Below, in pieces: positions 27,809 through 37,388 of a stretch of 64,000 bases of DNA (its first letter is position 1; the number at the start of each line of letters is the position of its first letter). Both the position numbers and the translations under genes were made by a program. The notes beneath the pieces are model-generated. The model saw only the letters and a program-made list of their open reading frames with translations, was not told the DNA's origin and made no database searches. The stretch is from Ignavibacteriales bacterium (GTDB lineage Bacteria; Bacteroidota; Ignavibacteria; UBA10030), in NCBI GenBank assembly GCA_016192345.1, contig JACPUH010000064.1, forward strand, positions 1 through 64,000. Reading direction: 5' to 3'.

Positions 27809-28515
27809 TTAGAATGTAACCGAAACGCTGATCTGTAGGGAAAGAAGGTCGGTTTTGGAGCGTTTGATATCATAAACAACCCGGCCATTTTCACGACGGA
27901 TGGAACCCTCCTTGAGGTATTGGGCGTCACCCCCCGATAGGTATCGCAGGCGAAGATCGATCAGCGCTTCGGCCAGAGGATTCTCTTCATCGTCGTCGTC
28001 CGGTTTTTTTTCCCATAACCGCATCATGACACCGCCACCGATGCTGAACGCAGTGTCGTCAAGGTTGGTCGAGCTGGCAATTTCCTCGCGTTCACCCCCC
28101 TGGTTTTTGATTGTCGCGTTTGTAAAAAATGATGGAAGCCAACCGCTCCTTCGACATATTGCCGGATTGATCCGGAATTGGGTTGAAGCCGTGCGAGAAG
28201 GTGTCCCAGGGCGAAATTATTTGCCGTCTCAACTTCAACGGTTACGTCGGAAATGGTCGTGCTGAACGGCTCGCGGCGTCGTTCGGTGCCGTAGTTCATG
28301 AATCCGAACTCCAGACCGACCATAAAGGGATACTTCCGGGGCGCGTATCCGATGTTCGCGGTCAGGCCGAGACCGGGGTTATCGACATTGTCCTTAAATT
28401 GCCCTTGGGGAAGGCCGACAAAGAAACTCGCGGCACCCGTGAACTCCTGTCCGACGAGAGAAACAGATGGAAGAGCAGTCAAGATCAGGAGAGGCGGAAT
28501 GGTGAAACGTTTCAT
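27809..28515 (-). pseudogene. Outer-membrane beta-barrel protein gene broken by a single-base frameshift
   Basis: From the ATG at 28515 (GGAG 6 bases upstream) the frame encodes a signal peptide (MKRFTIPPLLILTALPSVSLVGQ) and barrel-like strands such as GLGLTANIGYAPRKYPFMVGLEFGF. After GAVGFHHF it goes out of frame at a run of six A on the plus strand (28124-28129). If one more base is counted in that run, the protein continues in the other frame as FTNATIKNQGGEREEIAS, then AFSIGGGVMMRLW, and ends LLSLQISVSVTF at 27809, a proper barrel C-terminus with terminal Phe. The gene is therefore a real outer-membrane protein of about 235 residues with a one-base deletion in a homopolymer. A sequencing or assembly error is the most likely cause; a phase-variable or decayed gene is the alternative. 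Confidence 0.75.
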
Positions 28516-28711
28516 GATGAGCTCCACAAACACCGTCGAAAAAATTGAATCACTGCAATGAAATGCAAGGGCACGGACGATTTGTTACGCAGAGAAGTTG
28601 CAATGAGCCATGTATGAAACAATACCATTGACAAAACATCTCGGTCGCATATCGGTGTTGCTTTTGCGGTGGGGTGGGTTGAACCGGCAAAGAAGCGATA
28701 CTCTGATAAGG

Positions 28712-31177
28712 CTAAAAGAGAGATTCATACTGTATCTTCCAATCGAAAGAGTACCCGAGGGTAATACCGACAACAACGGCCGTGGCAATGGGGGGCGCCG
28801 TTCCCGGTTCGGGGCTCTGTTGTCCCTGGAAGAGAAAAACAGAGAGAGAGGGAGCAAGGGTCAGCCGGCCGATCGGGATCCCAAGATCGCTTCGCCATCG
28901 GACGAGCAGGCGGCGGGTATCGCCGGTGGAGTTCTTTTGCTTGATGTAGTACGTTCCGTCCAACTCGCTTCGGAACAAGGACCCTCCAATCGGGGCCGTG
29001 TACGAGGTCTGAATATTGATCCCATTCTCGTCCGGACGAGGGTTTGATGATCGGTCAAATGTCTGTGTGAGACTGATGCGGGAACGACTAAAACCCCCAA
29101 TATCCGAAAGTCCGACACCGAGCCCGAGAGTAATATCCCGCTGCCGTGGATTTTTGATCGTAAGGGTACTACCAGAGACAACCTGTTTGCTCTCGGTTGG
29201 TGTCATTTCCGTATCGTACCGAACGCTGGCCGAGGGGTAAAGGGAAAGAAACCCTGCCGCCTTTGATGAGCGGAAGTTCACGATTGTTTCAAAGTAGAGG
29301 TCGTCTGAGACCTCCTGTAACGGTTGCCCGGTAATCTGCGATCGCCCGAACAGGGCATAAATCCGATTGTCCCACGTCAGCAGTTCTGATTCCTGCTTGA
29401 GTCGAAGGTCCGCTTCATAGGTAATGCGTTCAAAATCAATACCCCGGAGTTCCGTTAAGCCGACATTTCCGTAGCTTGTATTCGCCCGGTATTGGCCGGC
29501 AGAGTAGTTCAATTGCAGGCGTGCGAGAGTGAATCGCCAGAGGGTCCGATCACGATAGGAACTGTCGATCACGGCAAGGCGGTCGGTTTTCTGCAGTTGG
29601 AGAAGGTCGTGAGAATGCTTCAAGTGCCGGATGATGAGGTCCCTCACGATGGAAGGCTTTCCTTCCGCGGGGGATTCCCGGCGTCGGCCGTCCTCAATGA
29701 AACGGGAGACTTGGTTGCGGCCTTCGCGGAACGATGCAAACCCATCGCCCCCGCCAGCCAGAAAATTTGTGGTGATGACACGATACAGTTCGGGGGGTGT
29801 CCGCTGTTGAAGGGGGGCGTTGTGTACGAACCACTCTTCATTCCCATGCCCCGTGACCTGGAGGTTGAGTAGGTAATTATCCCTGCCGGCCCGTTTGTTG
29901 GCAAGGCTGACCTGCTGCAGGGTTGCCAACTGTTGCCCGGTGAGCTGCATGGTCACAAGTTCGTTGTCGGTCCAGAATATTTGTTCGAGTGCACGCACGG
30001 TAATCTTCCGGAGACGCGGGTCCATTTCGGAGGGGGGAAAATCCACGCCGGGAAATCGGAAAAACGTATTGTTTATGAGAGCGACTTCCGCACCTGTTTG
30101 TTGAAGGAGGATGTGAAGGGCAAGCCGGATCAAGTCCTGCTCGGTGAATGAACTATCCACGAGCAGCAGGGGCTCGTCCGGCTCGATGCCGTAAGTTTCC
30201 CTGCTGTAATCGTAATATTGTTGCTCGGCACCGACGGCCAGTCTGGTGGCAAATCCAACATCCCCGGCGATGGTTGAATTAATCGGGAGGGGTTCCCTTA
30301 CAGAGGCAGAGGTGGTTTGCCGTTGGTGATGGAATACCAGGTCTACGCGGGCCATCGCGGAACCGTACCGGACAGGGCTGACGATAAGCGACTGGGGGGT
30401 GGGATGCGGGCCTTCCGTGCGAACCGACGGGGTAGTCGTCGTTTTTTCAGCCCGTGCAATGATCACGTCAAATCCCGGAGCTGTCACCGCAAGCCTGTAA
30501 CAATCATCCATGGATAAATGGGTCAAAGCAATGATTATGTCCGCTTTCTCCCTGAGCTCAGGGAGGAAAGCAAGAGCGGTTGCTATGGGGTTAGCGATGG
30601 TGAGCCCGTCAAAATGTTGTCGCAGAATGATATGTTCGATCTGCGGGTCGGTCAACCCCAGGATCGCGACACGCACCCCATCGGCTTTCTTCTCTATAAT
30701 ATAAGGGAGGACCACCGGTTCATTCTCCCCTTTGACGGTGAGGTTGGCAGCCAGGATGTTCAACCCTGTCGATGGGTTATTATAAGCCATGAGCGTTTCT
30801 TTGCCGTAATCAAACTCATGGTTGCCGACGGCCAACCCATCATAACCGAGTTCATGCAAAGCAGAGATCATTGCCGCACCCCGATCACCCCGGAGAAGAT
30901 AGTAATATCCCAGGGAATTCCCGGCATCCAGAAGAAGGAGATTCTGGGCGCCAATTTCCCGTCGTAGCTGTTCCACAATGGTTTTCCTTCGTACGATACC
31001 CCCTGCCAGTACACTTCCGACGGGAGTAACATCGAAATAACCGTAGGTATTGCCGGTCAGGAGCAGGGAGAGTCTTGTTATCGAGGGTTCCTCACCCGCG
31101 CAGGGGGTGAACGTCAACAGCATGAGGGAAACAAAGAAGGCAGAATATCGTAATGCGGGAGAACGGAGTAAATCCAT
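28712..31177 (-). CDS. Degenerate 5'-nucleotidase/metallophosphatase fused to a C-terminal outer-membrane barrel
   Basis: 821 residues with an N-terminal signal (ALRYSAFFVSLMLLTFTPCAGEE). Residues 35-245 follow the 5'-nucleotidase metallophosphatase fold: LLLDAGN, VGNHEFDYG (residues 118-125) and ALTHLSMDD (218-225). Residues about 290-480 match the 5'-nucleotidase C-terminal domain (VALINNTFFRF, FLAGGGDGFASF). From about 540 onwards the protein becomes strands like TLARLQLNYSAGQY and ends IQYESLF, consistent with a beta barrel. Several metal ligands are changed: the NDxHG motif is GNTYG (Asp to Asn43, His to Tyr45), DAGD is DAGN (Asn87) and the GHxH motif is missing. The protein is probably outer-membrane anchored and inactive or altered as a phosphatase (inference). 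Confidence 0.78.
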   Translation of the reverse strand: MDLLRSPALRYSAFFVSLMLLTFTPCAGEEPSITRLSLLLTGNTYGYFDVTPVGSVLAGGIVRRKTIVEQLRREIGAQNLLLLDAGNSLGYYYLLRGDRGAAMISALHELGYDGLAVGNHEFDYGKETLMAYNNPSTGLNILAANLTVKGENEPVVLPYIIEKKADGVRVAILGLTDPQIEHIILRQHFDGLTIANPIATALAFLPELREKADIIIALTHLSMDDCYRLAVTAPGFDVIIARAEKTTTTPSVRTEGPHPTPQSLIVSPVRYGSAMARVDLVFHHQRQTTSASVREPLPINSTIAGDVGFATRLAVGAEQQYYDYSRETYGIEPDEPLLLVDSSFTEQDLIRLALHILLQQTGAEVALINNTFFRFPGVDFPPSEMDPRLRKITVRALEQIFWTDNELVTMQLTGQQLATLQQVSLANKRAGRDNYLLNLQVTGHGNEEWFVHNAPLQQRTPPELYRVITTNFLAGGGDGFASFREGRNQVSRFIEDGRRRESPAEGKPSIVRDLIIRHLKHSHDLLQLQKTDRLAVIDSSYRDRTLWRFTLARLQLNYSAGQYRANTSYGNVGLTELRGIDFERITYEADLRLKQESELLTWDNRIYALFGRSQITGQPLQEVSDDLYFETIVNFRSSKAAGFLSLYPSASVRYDTEMTPTESKQVVSGSTLTIKNPRQRDITLGLGVGLSDIGGFSRSRISLTQTFDRSSNPRPDENGINIQTSYTAPIGGSLFRSELDGTYYIKQKNSTGDTRRLLVRWRSDLGIPIGRLTLAPSLSVFLFQGQQSPEPGTAPPIATAVVVGITLGYSFDWKIQYESLF

Positions 31178-31339
31178 AATTCTTGTGGTCTGATTTTTTT
31201 TGCAGGGGTAATTACGGAATTTTTTGTTTGAGATGCATACTTTGCAGAGGGGGAATCAACCCGGATGCAGCCAAAAACAGGCCGAACGGAAAAAACCGTC
31301 GATAAGTCTGGGACGCAAATCCCCGCCGCCCTTTTCCGC

Positions 31340-31368
31340 TTGACATTACCTCGAAAAAGTTTTATACT
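31340..31368 (+). promoter_or_regulatory. Near-consensus promoter TTGACA-N17-TATACT upstream of the plus-strand locus
   Basis: TTGACA at 31340-31345, a spacer of exactly 17 bases, and TATACT at 31363-31368. This is a textbook housekeeping-sigma promoter. The -10 and the following CAACAAA are identical to the promoter at 63781, which precedes the IclR-family gene. It points toward the receptor gene at 31822. Confidence 0.7.
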
Positions 31369-31374
31369 CAACAA

Positions 31375-31393
31375 AATAAAACTCAGTTTTACT
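31375..31393 (+). promoter_or_regulatory. Palindromic operator-like box just after the -10 element
   Basis: AATAAAACTCAGTTTTACT contains the perfect inverted repeat TAAAACT-c-AGTTTTA. It starts 7 bases after the -10 element, so a bound protein would block transcription start. It agrees at 16 of 19 positions with the IclR-family KdgR operator pattern AATRAAAYRNYRTTTYATT as I remember it. A similar box lies at 63822, before the IclR-type gene. Confidence 0.5.
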
Positions 31394-31821
31394 AATTAAA
31401 GAACTGTTTTTTATCTTCCAGATTCATCAATCGGTAACTCACCTCACCGTTCTTGATCTCAAAGAATTTCACAACGTTCGCAGTCAGCCTTTACGGTGTA
31501 CCAACCCGCCCTGCAACATACCTTTGATGCAGGAGTTTTTTGTCGTAGTGCGTTTGTTTCGAACGGAGCGAAGCGGTTTAACAACTGGTAGCATACTAGA
31601 CACGGCACAGTCTCCGTACGTTCGACATTCTTGATTTCCGCAACCAAGGTAACCTTTAACCATTTGAAGGGAGGTGTCGGGGAATCACCACTGCTACGAT
31701 CCATTCTTTCTCTGTACCGGAAATCATGAGCGTACCCGTTCTTCTCGTGTCTCCGGTTGATTCGACAATCCTGCACAGTTCATAATCCACCCACATCACC
31801 ATATATCCAAGGAGTACCATC

Positions 31822-34770
31822 ATGAGATATTCTTGGTGCAGCGTTCTTCTCATCATGTCTCTGGTGATTCTCTCCACAGCTCTGGTTTTTGCACAGAGTG
31901 GAAAGATCACAGGGTCCGTCAAAGATGCGTCCAGCGGCGAGGCGATTATTGGCGCCAACGTCGTGATTGAAGGGACGACCCTTGGCGGCGCTGCAGACGT
32001 GAACGGTGTTTACTATATATTGAATGTCCCCCCGGGGTCCTACAACGTGATCGCTTCCGCGGTTGGGTACGCACGCTCCACGGTCCGCAATGTGCGCGTA
32101 GGATCGGATCAGATCGTTCAACTCGATTTTAGTCTCCGGACCGAGGCGATCGGGTTGCAGGAGGTGGTGGTTGAAGCCCAACAACGGGTGATTGATCAAA
32201 GCCAGACCTCGGCGAAGTCGCGCGTGACCTCGGAAGAATTCCGATCCCTGCCGTTGCGTGAGATTTACGACCTTATACAAACCTCTCCCAGCGTCTACAA
32301 AGGATTCGTCCGTGGCGGCAAACAGTTCGAAACAAAGACCCTGATTGACGGTATCGACGTTACCGACCAGTTCTACGCCTCGGCGGCTGATAACGGTCCG
32401 GGTGCCAACACTCCTTACCTCACCTATAACGCCATTATCCGCCACTCCTCTGCCCAGAAATCGGCCTTGATGGATCTCACTGCCGGTTCGGTTGAGGAGG
32501 CCAGCGTACTGACGGGCGGCGTAGGTGCGGACTATTCATCCGCCACGGCCGGTATTGTCTCATATTCTCTTCGGGAAGGGCGCGGTGTTCTCTCCGGCGG
32601 TGCAAAATTCCGGATGAGCAGCGGCGGTCTGAAGCATCATGGCCCGGGAGTCTATAATGATGCGGCGAAATACCTTGCCGAGAAAAGCACCCTTGCGGCC
32701 AGCACGGATGCCAATAACAGAGCAAAGGCTGATCGGTACACGTGGACTGAGGGCAAGTACAGCTACGGCGAGAAGCCAACCATGGAGGGTGAAATCTCCT
32801 TCGGCGGCAGCGTCGCAGAAAATATGGGCCTGTATTTTACGGCAGGACTGAACGAGTCGTACGGCAGACTTCCGAATGAATTCGACCGTCGGATCAACTC
32901 AACCATCAAATTTAACTATAGCCCGGTTCCGGAGATTCGATTCAACGTCCTGGGCATTCTTGAAGATCAAGGCCGACTCTTCGGATGGAAGAACAGTTCG
33001 TTTTCAGAGGATTTTCGCTTCTTTTTGGAGGGCGTACCGAGACAGGATGGAATGAACATTGTCGGTCAACTGAAGATGACCCATGTGCTTTCCCCGCAGA
33101 CGTTCTACGAAGTCCAGGCAAGCATTGTGAGCAAAGAGGAACGACTCGGATATGTCGATGGTAATAATGACGGTGTTATTGGACTGAACGAGGATGGCGA
33201 TTTCCTGACCTTTGCCGATACCTCACAGTCGAACCGCTACATGGCGAACGCCTCCAATTCACAGTTCACCAAGTTTTTCTCCCCCTCACCCAGAAACGAA
33301 TCTGGCAGCGAGACAGTCATCACGAATGCCGGCGGATTGCGCTGGAAGATTGCGCGACCCGGAATTTTCTATTCGGATGATATCGCCACCAAGATGACAT
33401 TCAAGGGGGATATTACCAGTCAGGTGACCGTGAACCATCAACTGCGGGCTGGTTTCCAAGCGGTGTTCCATGATTACGACCGTGAACTGCGGGCGGCCTA
33501 CATCGGCGGACAATTTTCGGCATACAAGAACTATGTTGAAGAATTGTGGAATGTGAAACCGAAAGAATACAGCCTCTATGCCCAAGACAAGATGGAATAC
33601 GCGGGGTTGATCATCAACGTTGGTGCCCGTCTTGACGCTCTGGATCTTGCTGCCGCCGATTTTGCGAATTACTTTGGACCCTTCGAGGATATCAAAGATG
33701 CAGCAGGCGGGAGCGTGCGTGTCCCGGTGCGTGGCGAGGATCTCGACATGAGGTTTTTCTTCTCCCCCCGTCTCGGCGTCTCGCACCCGATCAGCGACCG
33801 TGCAGCAATGTACTTCTCTTTCTCGCGTCAAACTCAGTCGCAACCCTTCTCCCGTCTGTTCACGAACTACGGCGACTTTGGCAACCCGTCGCTTCCGGTC
33901 GTTGTGCACACGGGACAGGACCCGATCAAGTCGACCAACTATGATCTTGGTCTTCAATGGTCGTTTGCCGAGGGTTACGGTCTGGACGTGAATGCGTACT
34001 ACCGTGATATCGAAAACTACGGTGCCACCAGCTTCACCGTGACGCCGAGAGCCCCATGGCGCCTGTATATCATCACGACGACCTTCGGTTATGCCGATTC
34101 ACGCGGCGTGGAGTTCACGCTCCGCAAGAACCTCTCCCCCGTGCTCGGAGACTTTCTCTCCGTCGGCGGCCGGTTCAGCTATGCCTACAGTTATATCAAA
34201 CAGGCGGTGGGTGCTGGGGGCAATCCTTCCTCCTTCTCGACCGTCGGTGGCGACAGCGCGAAGTATGGCGGGCAGTTGCCATTCAGCGATATCGGTCTTT
34301 ACAATACGATCGAGCAAAACGTCCAGGGAGGCAGCAGCTCCCTCACCGGCGGCTATGATCGTCCACACCGCATTACCTATACGCTGATGATGCGCTTCCC
34401 GTATGAGATTATGGTCTCCAGTGTCGGGCGTTTTGAGAGTGGGTTCTTCTACCGACGTACGCTCGGGGATCCGCGCGCGCGAGAACTTGCAGAAGGTCCA
34501 TGGAATAAGCAGGTTGATCTCAGGGTCGAGAAGATGTTCGATCTTGGTCCGGCGCGTGTCACCGTGTTTCTCGACATGCTGAATGCGTTCGATACGAAGA
34601 ACATTCTGGCATTCGATGCGAGCAACGTTGGTCAACAAAACTGGGAACGCAACGGCAACCCGACAGGCGGCGATGGTGTCACGACGGCAACCCGCCCGGT
34701 TACACAGGATGGTTCGTTGATCTACGACATCCCGCGCGAGGTCTATTTTGGATTAAGCGTGAATTTCTGA
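31822..34770 (+). CDS. TonB-dependent outer-membrane receptor with CarboxypepD_reg domain
   Basis: 982 residues; the ATG at 31822 is preceded by AAGGAG. Signal peptide MRYSWCSVLLIMSLVILSTALVFAQ, then a carboxypeptidase-regulatory-like domain (ITGSVKDASSGEAIIGANVVIEG, YYILNVPPGSYNV). The plug region includes TLIDGIDVTDQFYASAADNG and GGVGADYSSATAGIVSYSL. The barrel follows and ends in the canonical terminal Phe (VYFGLSVNF). It is a homologue of the receptor at 22219, and again no SusD-like lipoprotein follows. It is the first gene of the 32-kb plus-strand locus, behind the promoter at 31340, and is the likely importer or surface receptor for the locus substrate. Confidence 0.88.
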   Translation: MRYSWCSVLLIMSLVILSTALVFAQSGKITGSVKDASSGEAIIGANVVIEGTTLGGAADVNGVYYILNVPPGSYNVIASAVGYARSTVRNVRVGSDQIVQLDFSLRTEAIGLQEVVVEAQQRVIDQSQTSAKSRVTSEEFRSLPLREIYDLIQTSPSVYKGFVRGGKQFETKTLIDGIDVTDQFYASAADNGPGANTPYLTYNAIIRHSSAQKSALMDLTAGSVEEASVLTGGVGADYSSATAGIVSYSLREGRGVLSGGAKFRMSSGGLKHHGPGVYNDAAKYLAEKSTLAASTDANNRAKADRYTWTEGKYSYGEKPTMEGEISFGGSVAENMGLYFTAGLNESYGRLPNEFDRRINSTIKFNYSPVPEIRFNVLGILEDQGRLFGWKNSSFSEDFRFFLEGVPRQDGMNIVGQLKMTHVLSPQTFYEVQASIVSKEERLGYVDGNNDGVIGLNEDGDFLTFADTSQSNRYMANASNSQFTKFFSPSPRNESGSETVITNAGGLRWKIARPGIFYSDDIATKMTFKGDITSQVTVNHQLRAGFQAVFHDYDRELRAAYIGGQFSAYKNYVEELWNVKPKEYSLYAQDKMEYAGLIINVGARLDALDLAAADFANYFGPFEDIKDAAGGSVRVPVRGEDLDMRFFFSPRLGVSHPISDRAAMYFSFSRQTQSQPFSRLFTNYGDFGNPSLPVVVHTGQDPIKSTNYDLGLQWSFAEGYGLDVNAYYRDIENYGATSFTVTPRAPWRLYIITTTFGYADSRGVEFTLRKNLSPVLGDFLSVGGRFSYAYSYIKQAVGAGGNPSSFSTVGGDSAKYGGQLPFSDIGLYNTIEQNVQGGSSSLTGGYDRPHRITYTLMMRFPYEIMVSSVGRFESGFFYRRTLGDPRARELAEGPWNKQVDLRVEKMFDLGPARVTVFLDMLNAFDTKNILAFDASNVGQQNWERNGNPTGGDGVTTATRPVTQDGSLIYDIPREVYFGLSVNF

Positions 34771-34815
34771 TAATCTCGCCTTTAAACTCTAAGCTTATAC
34801 TGAGGAGAAATTTAC

Positions 34816-37335
34816 ATGACAACCACACGACACAGACTGACAATGTGTAAGGCGAGGCTGCTCTGGTTGGTCGTCTTCACGCTGTTCAGCACAGTCTTCG
34901 TCGTCTATGGGCAGACCGCCCTGACGGAAGACATTCATAACTTAAATAAGGCAACAAACGTCCTCGATCCTGCGAACGGCAGCGCCGTCATGGTTGGCGG
35001 TGAATTGTGGGATTCCTTCAAACCACCCAACACGGGGGCATGGTACGGCGAAGCGACCGAACAGCTTATCGGTCACACCTTCCGTATCGGCAACTTTGAC
35101 CGTGCATGGTCCACACCGACTCATATGTGGCCGGGTGGATGGAACATGGGTAACTACTGGGCCAAGGACATGTACATCGCGGAGTACAACCCGGATGCAA
35201 CATGGAACCCGGCTCAGATCGGCGGTGTGAACAACCCGGCTTACCGCGCGGTTGCGGGCGGGAACTACGCGTTCGCTTCCTTCCGGACGACTGTTGCCGG
35301 AGCGAGTGATGCCGCCCGGAATTACAAGCGGGAAACAAAGTGGGTTGATGCCAACAAGCGGCACCATGCTTTGTATGAAGCCGGCTGGCCCACGAACATT
35401 GGTGTTGATGTCAAGGTCGCAATCCACCAGTTCTCCCTGAACTGGAACAACATCAACGACTTCATCATCGTTGAAGTGACATTGAAGAACACGGGCAGCG
35501 TCGATATCAACGGCGATGGCACGGTGGAGCGGACAAACAACAAGATTAACGCGCTGGTGATGTCTGCCGGTGGCGAGTTTATGTCCTCCTACTACCTCGT
35601 CACGTCCGGAGGCCGCGGTAATGCTTTTGGCGCCAAGCGTGTCATCGGGTACATCGGCGACAACGACGCGAGCGGCAATCCGTGGGATATGATGATCGGT
35701 TATCCGGGGGAAAGCGCGACCGGAGGCAAGGACATGGGTCTCAATGCTTTTCCCTTCCGCTACTACACCGATACCTGGAGCGCCTGGTCATGGCTCGACG
35801 CGAAGAGAGCAAATGGAACAACAAAGACCACCATCTACGGAACTCACCCCGTGGGGGATGGTGCACAGCGGGGCTGGTTTACGTCGGCCGGACAAGGCCG
35901 CGGCTTGAGTGTCGGCGCCAGTTCGTTCTCGAATCCAAAGTTCCTTCACACTGCCGCCATGGGCACATGGTACAAAGATGGTGGCAAATCGCGTGATGCG
36001 ACGAAGTTCGATCTTGCACCGGACCCGAACTTCTTCCTGAGCGGGACCACGGGAAATCCGACCTCGTTCATTCCGAAGCCGGGACCGGTGACGACGGCTA
36101 CACGTCCTCGTGGTGATCGGAAGCTCTTCTCTGAAGAAGGCACGGGAGCGTTTGAAGTGCCGACGTACGAATCCTGGGCAAAGGGCTTTACAGGAGAGAA
36201 CAACTTTGACGGTGATATGTTCAGCGGCATCGGTCCGTTCTCCCTTGACGTGAATGAGGAAATCACGATAGTCTGGGCAGAGGTCGGCGGCTTCCGCCTC
36301 GAGGGTGTGACCAACGCAATGGCTGCAGCACGTTGGGCCTACGCGAAGAATTACGATCTGGGCTTTGACTATCCAGCCGTTCCGGAAGTGCGTGTGGACA
36401 ACACGCTGGACAAATCGACACGCGTTCGCTGGGATAACCGCGCGAACACCGGCGCCGGTTTTGCCGGCTACAAAGTCTACCGTGCCTCCCAGGCCAAGCG
36501 CGTGAATTTCCTCGAGGGAGGTATGCGCGGACTGGATAACTACTGGAAGAACACAACCCCGGGCGTGACCCCTGCAACCTTGTTGAAAGCGGTAAACCCG
36601 AATTTCGCAGGCCAGACATTTGTCTCGGGTATCCAGGGCGTCCCTGATTCATGGGGGCCGTACGAGTTGATCGCGGTCATCCCCGACGCACAGAAAGCCA
36701 CCTACGCGGACAACTCGGCTACAGGCTACAACTATTCCTATGAAGATAAGACGGTTGAACTTGGCTTCAAGTACTGGTATTACGTCGCGGCCTATACATC
36801 GGGCAGCTACAGCATGGATCATCCGGCCTACGGCGGGACCAATGCAAAGACGATCACCAGTATTGAAACTTCGAACATCAACCGGAATGGTTCAACGGGT
36901 CTGTGGGAAAACACCTACCCGTTCGCGGATCTCAACACGTTCTATCCGAAAGATGCGGCAGGTCTGAAGAGAATGGGCGCAGGCTTTGTCGTGAAATCTG
37001 CTCTGGCAGATCCGGCAAAACTGGCCAGCGGTGCCTCGAAGATCTCGGTCAAGCCAAATCCGTACAAGAAGAAAGCGCTGTTTGACAGCGCTGTGGACGC
37101 TTTTGACCACAAGGTAACCTTCTACAACTTGCCACCGACGGCAAAGATCACCATTCTGGACGTTTCCGGGCAGCTGATTCAGGAGATCAACTTCAGCTCC
37201 AATGACCCGAACAACGGCAGTACGTTCTGGAATCTGTTCTCCAAGGATGGTGTCGAAGTGGCAAGCGGGCTGTACGTCTATGTGGTGGACTATAGCGGCG
37301 GACAGCATGTTGGATACCTGTCAGTCATGCGCTAA
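34816..37335 (+). CDS. Large secreted protein with C-terminal FlgD-like / T9SS sorting-type domain (paralogue of 45303)
   Basis: 839 residues; signal peptide within the first 36 residues (LLWLVVFTLFSTVFVVYGQ). The N-terminal part carries VMVGGELWDSFKPPN, FRIGNFDRAWSTPTHMWPGGW and HQFSLNWNNINDFIIVEV. A fibronectin-like segment follows (VRWDNRANTGAGFAGYKVYRA), then the C-terminal domain (ISVKPNPYKK, FYNLPPTAKITILDVSGQLI, VASGLYVYVVDY). The ATG at 34816 has GAGGAG upstream. It lies 45 bases after the receptor gene and before a PorV-like gene, and is strikingly similar along its whole length to the protein at 45303. Probably surface-attached; no catalytic domain recognised. Confidence 0.78.
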   Translation: MTTTRHRLTMCKARLLWLVVFTLFSTVFVVYGQTALTEDIHNLNKATNVLDPANGSAVMVGGELWDSFKPPNTGAWYGEATEQLIGHTFRIGNFDRAWSTPTHMWPGGWNMGNYWAKDMYIAEYNPDATWNPAQIGGVNNPAYRAVAGGNYAFASFRTTVAGASDAARNYKRETKWVDANKRHHALYEAGWPTNIGVDVKVAIHQFSLNWNNINDFIIVEVTLKNTGSVDINGDGTVERTNNKINALVMSAGGEFMSSYYLVTSGGRGNAFGAKRVIGYIGDNDASGNPWDMMIGYPGESATGGKDMGLNAFPFRYYTDTWSAWSWLDAKRANGTTKTTIYGTHPVGDGAQRGWFTSAGQGRGLSVGASSFSNPKFLHTAAMGTWYKDGGKSRDATKFDLAPDPNFFLSGTTGNPTSFIPKPGPVTTATRPRGDRKLFSEEGTGAFEVPTYESWAKGFTGENNFDGDMFSGIGPFSLDVNEEITIVWAEVGGFRLEGVTNAMAAARWAYAKNYDLGFDYPAVPEVRVDNTLDKSTRVRWDNRANTGAGFAGYKVYRASQAKRVNFLEGGMRGLDNYWKNTTPGVTPATLLKAVNPNFAGQTFVSGIQGVPDSWGPYELIAVIPDAQKATYADNSATGYNYSYEDKTVELGFKYWYYVAAYTSGSYSMDHPAYGGTNAKTITSIETSNINRNGSTGLWENTYPFADLNTFYPKDAAGLKRMGAGFVVKSALADPAKLASGASKISVKPNPYKKKALFDSAVDAFDHKVTFYNLPPTAKITILDVSGQLIQEINFSSNDPNNGSTFWNLFSKDGVEVASGLYVYVVDYSGGQHVGYLSVMR

Positions 37336-37388
37336 CCGGAGTCTGAGAATCGATGATACCTCAAAACCTTTTAGAAAGAGGCACAGCA

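Larger units (their letters stand above)
31178..31821. other. Divergent intergenic region, 644 bases, with promoter, palindrome and long leader
   Basis: This gap separates the minus-strand nucleotidase-barrel gene (start 31177) from the plus-strand receptor gene (start 31822). It contains a perfect-spaced promoter and a palindromic box (listed separately), leaving a leader of roughly 440 bases before the receptor ATG. In the leader, CTGCA at 31511-31515 pairs with TGCAG at 31528-31532 and is followed by a T6 run at 31536-31541, a weak possible attenuator. A 35-codon frame at about 31527-31634 has no ribosome binding site and is not supported. No riboswitch class was recognised. Confidence 0.55.

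Noticed and set aside
31640-31720. Possible cobalamin riboswitch in the receptor leader, prompted by a CACCACTG segment
   Set aside because: The B12-box and surrounding conserved segments are not in the right order or distance; only a short chance match remains.
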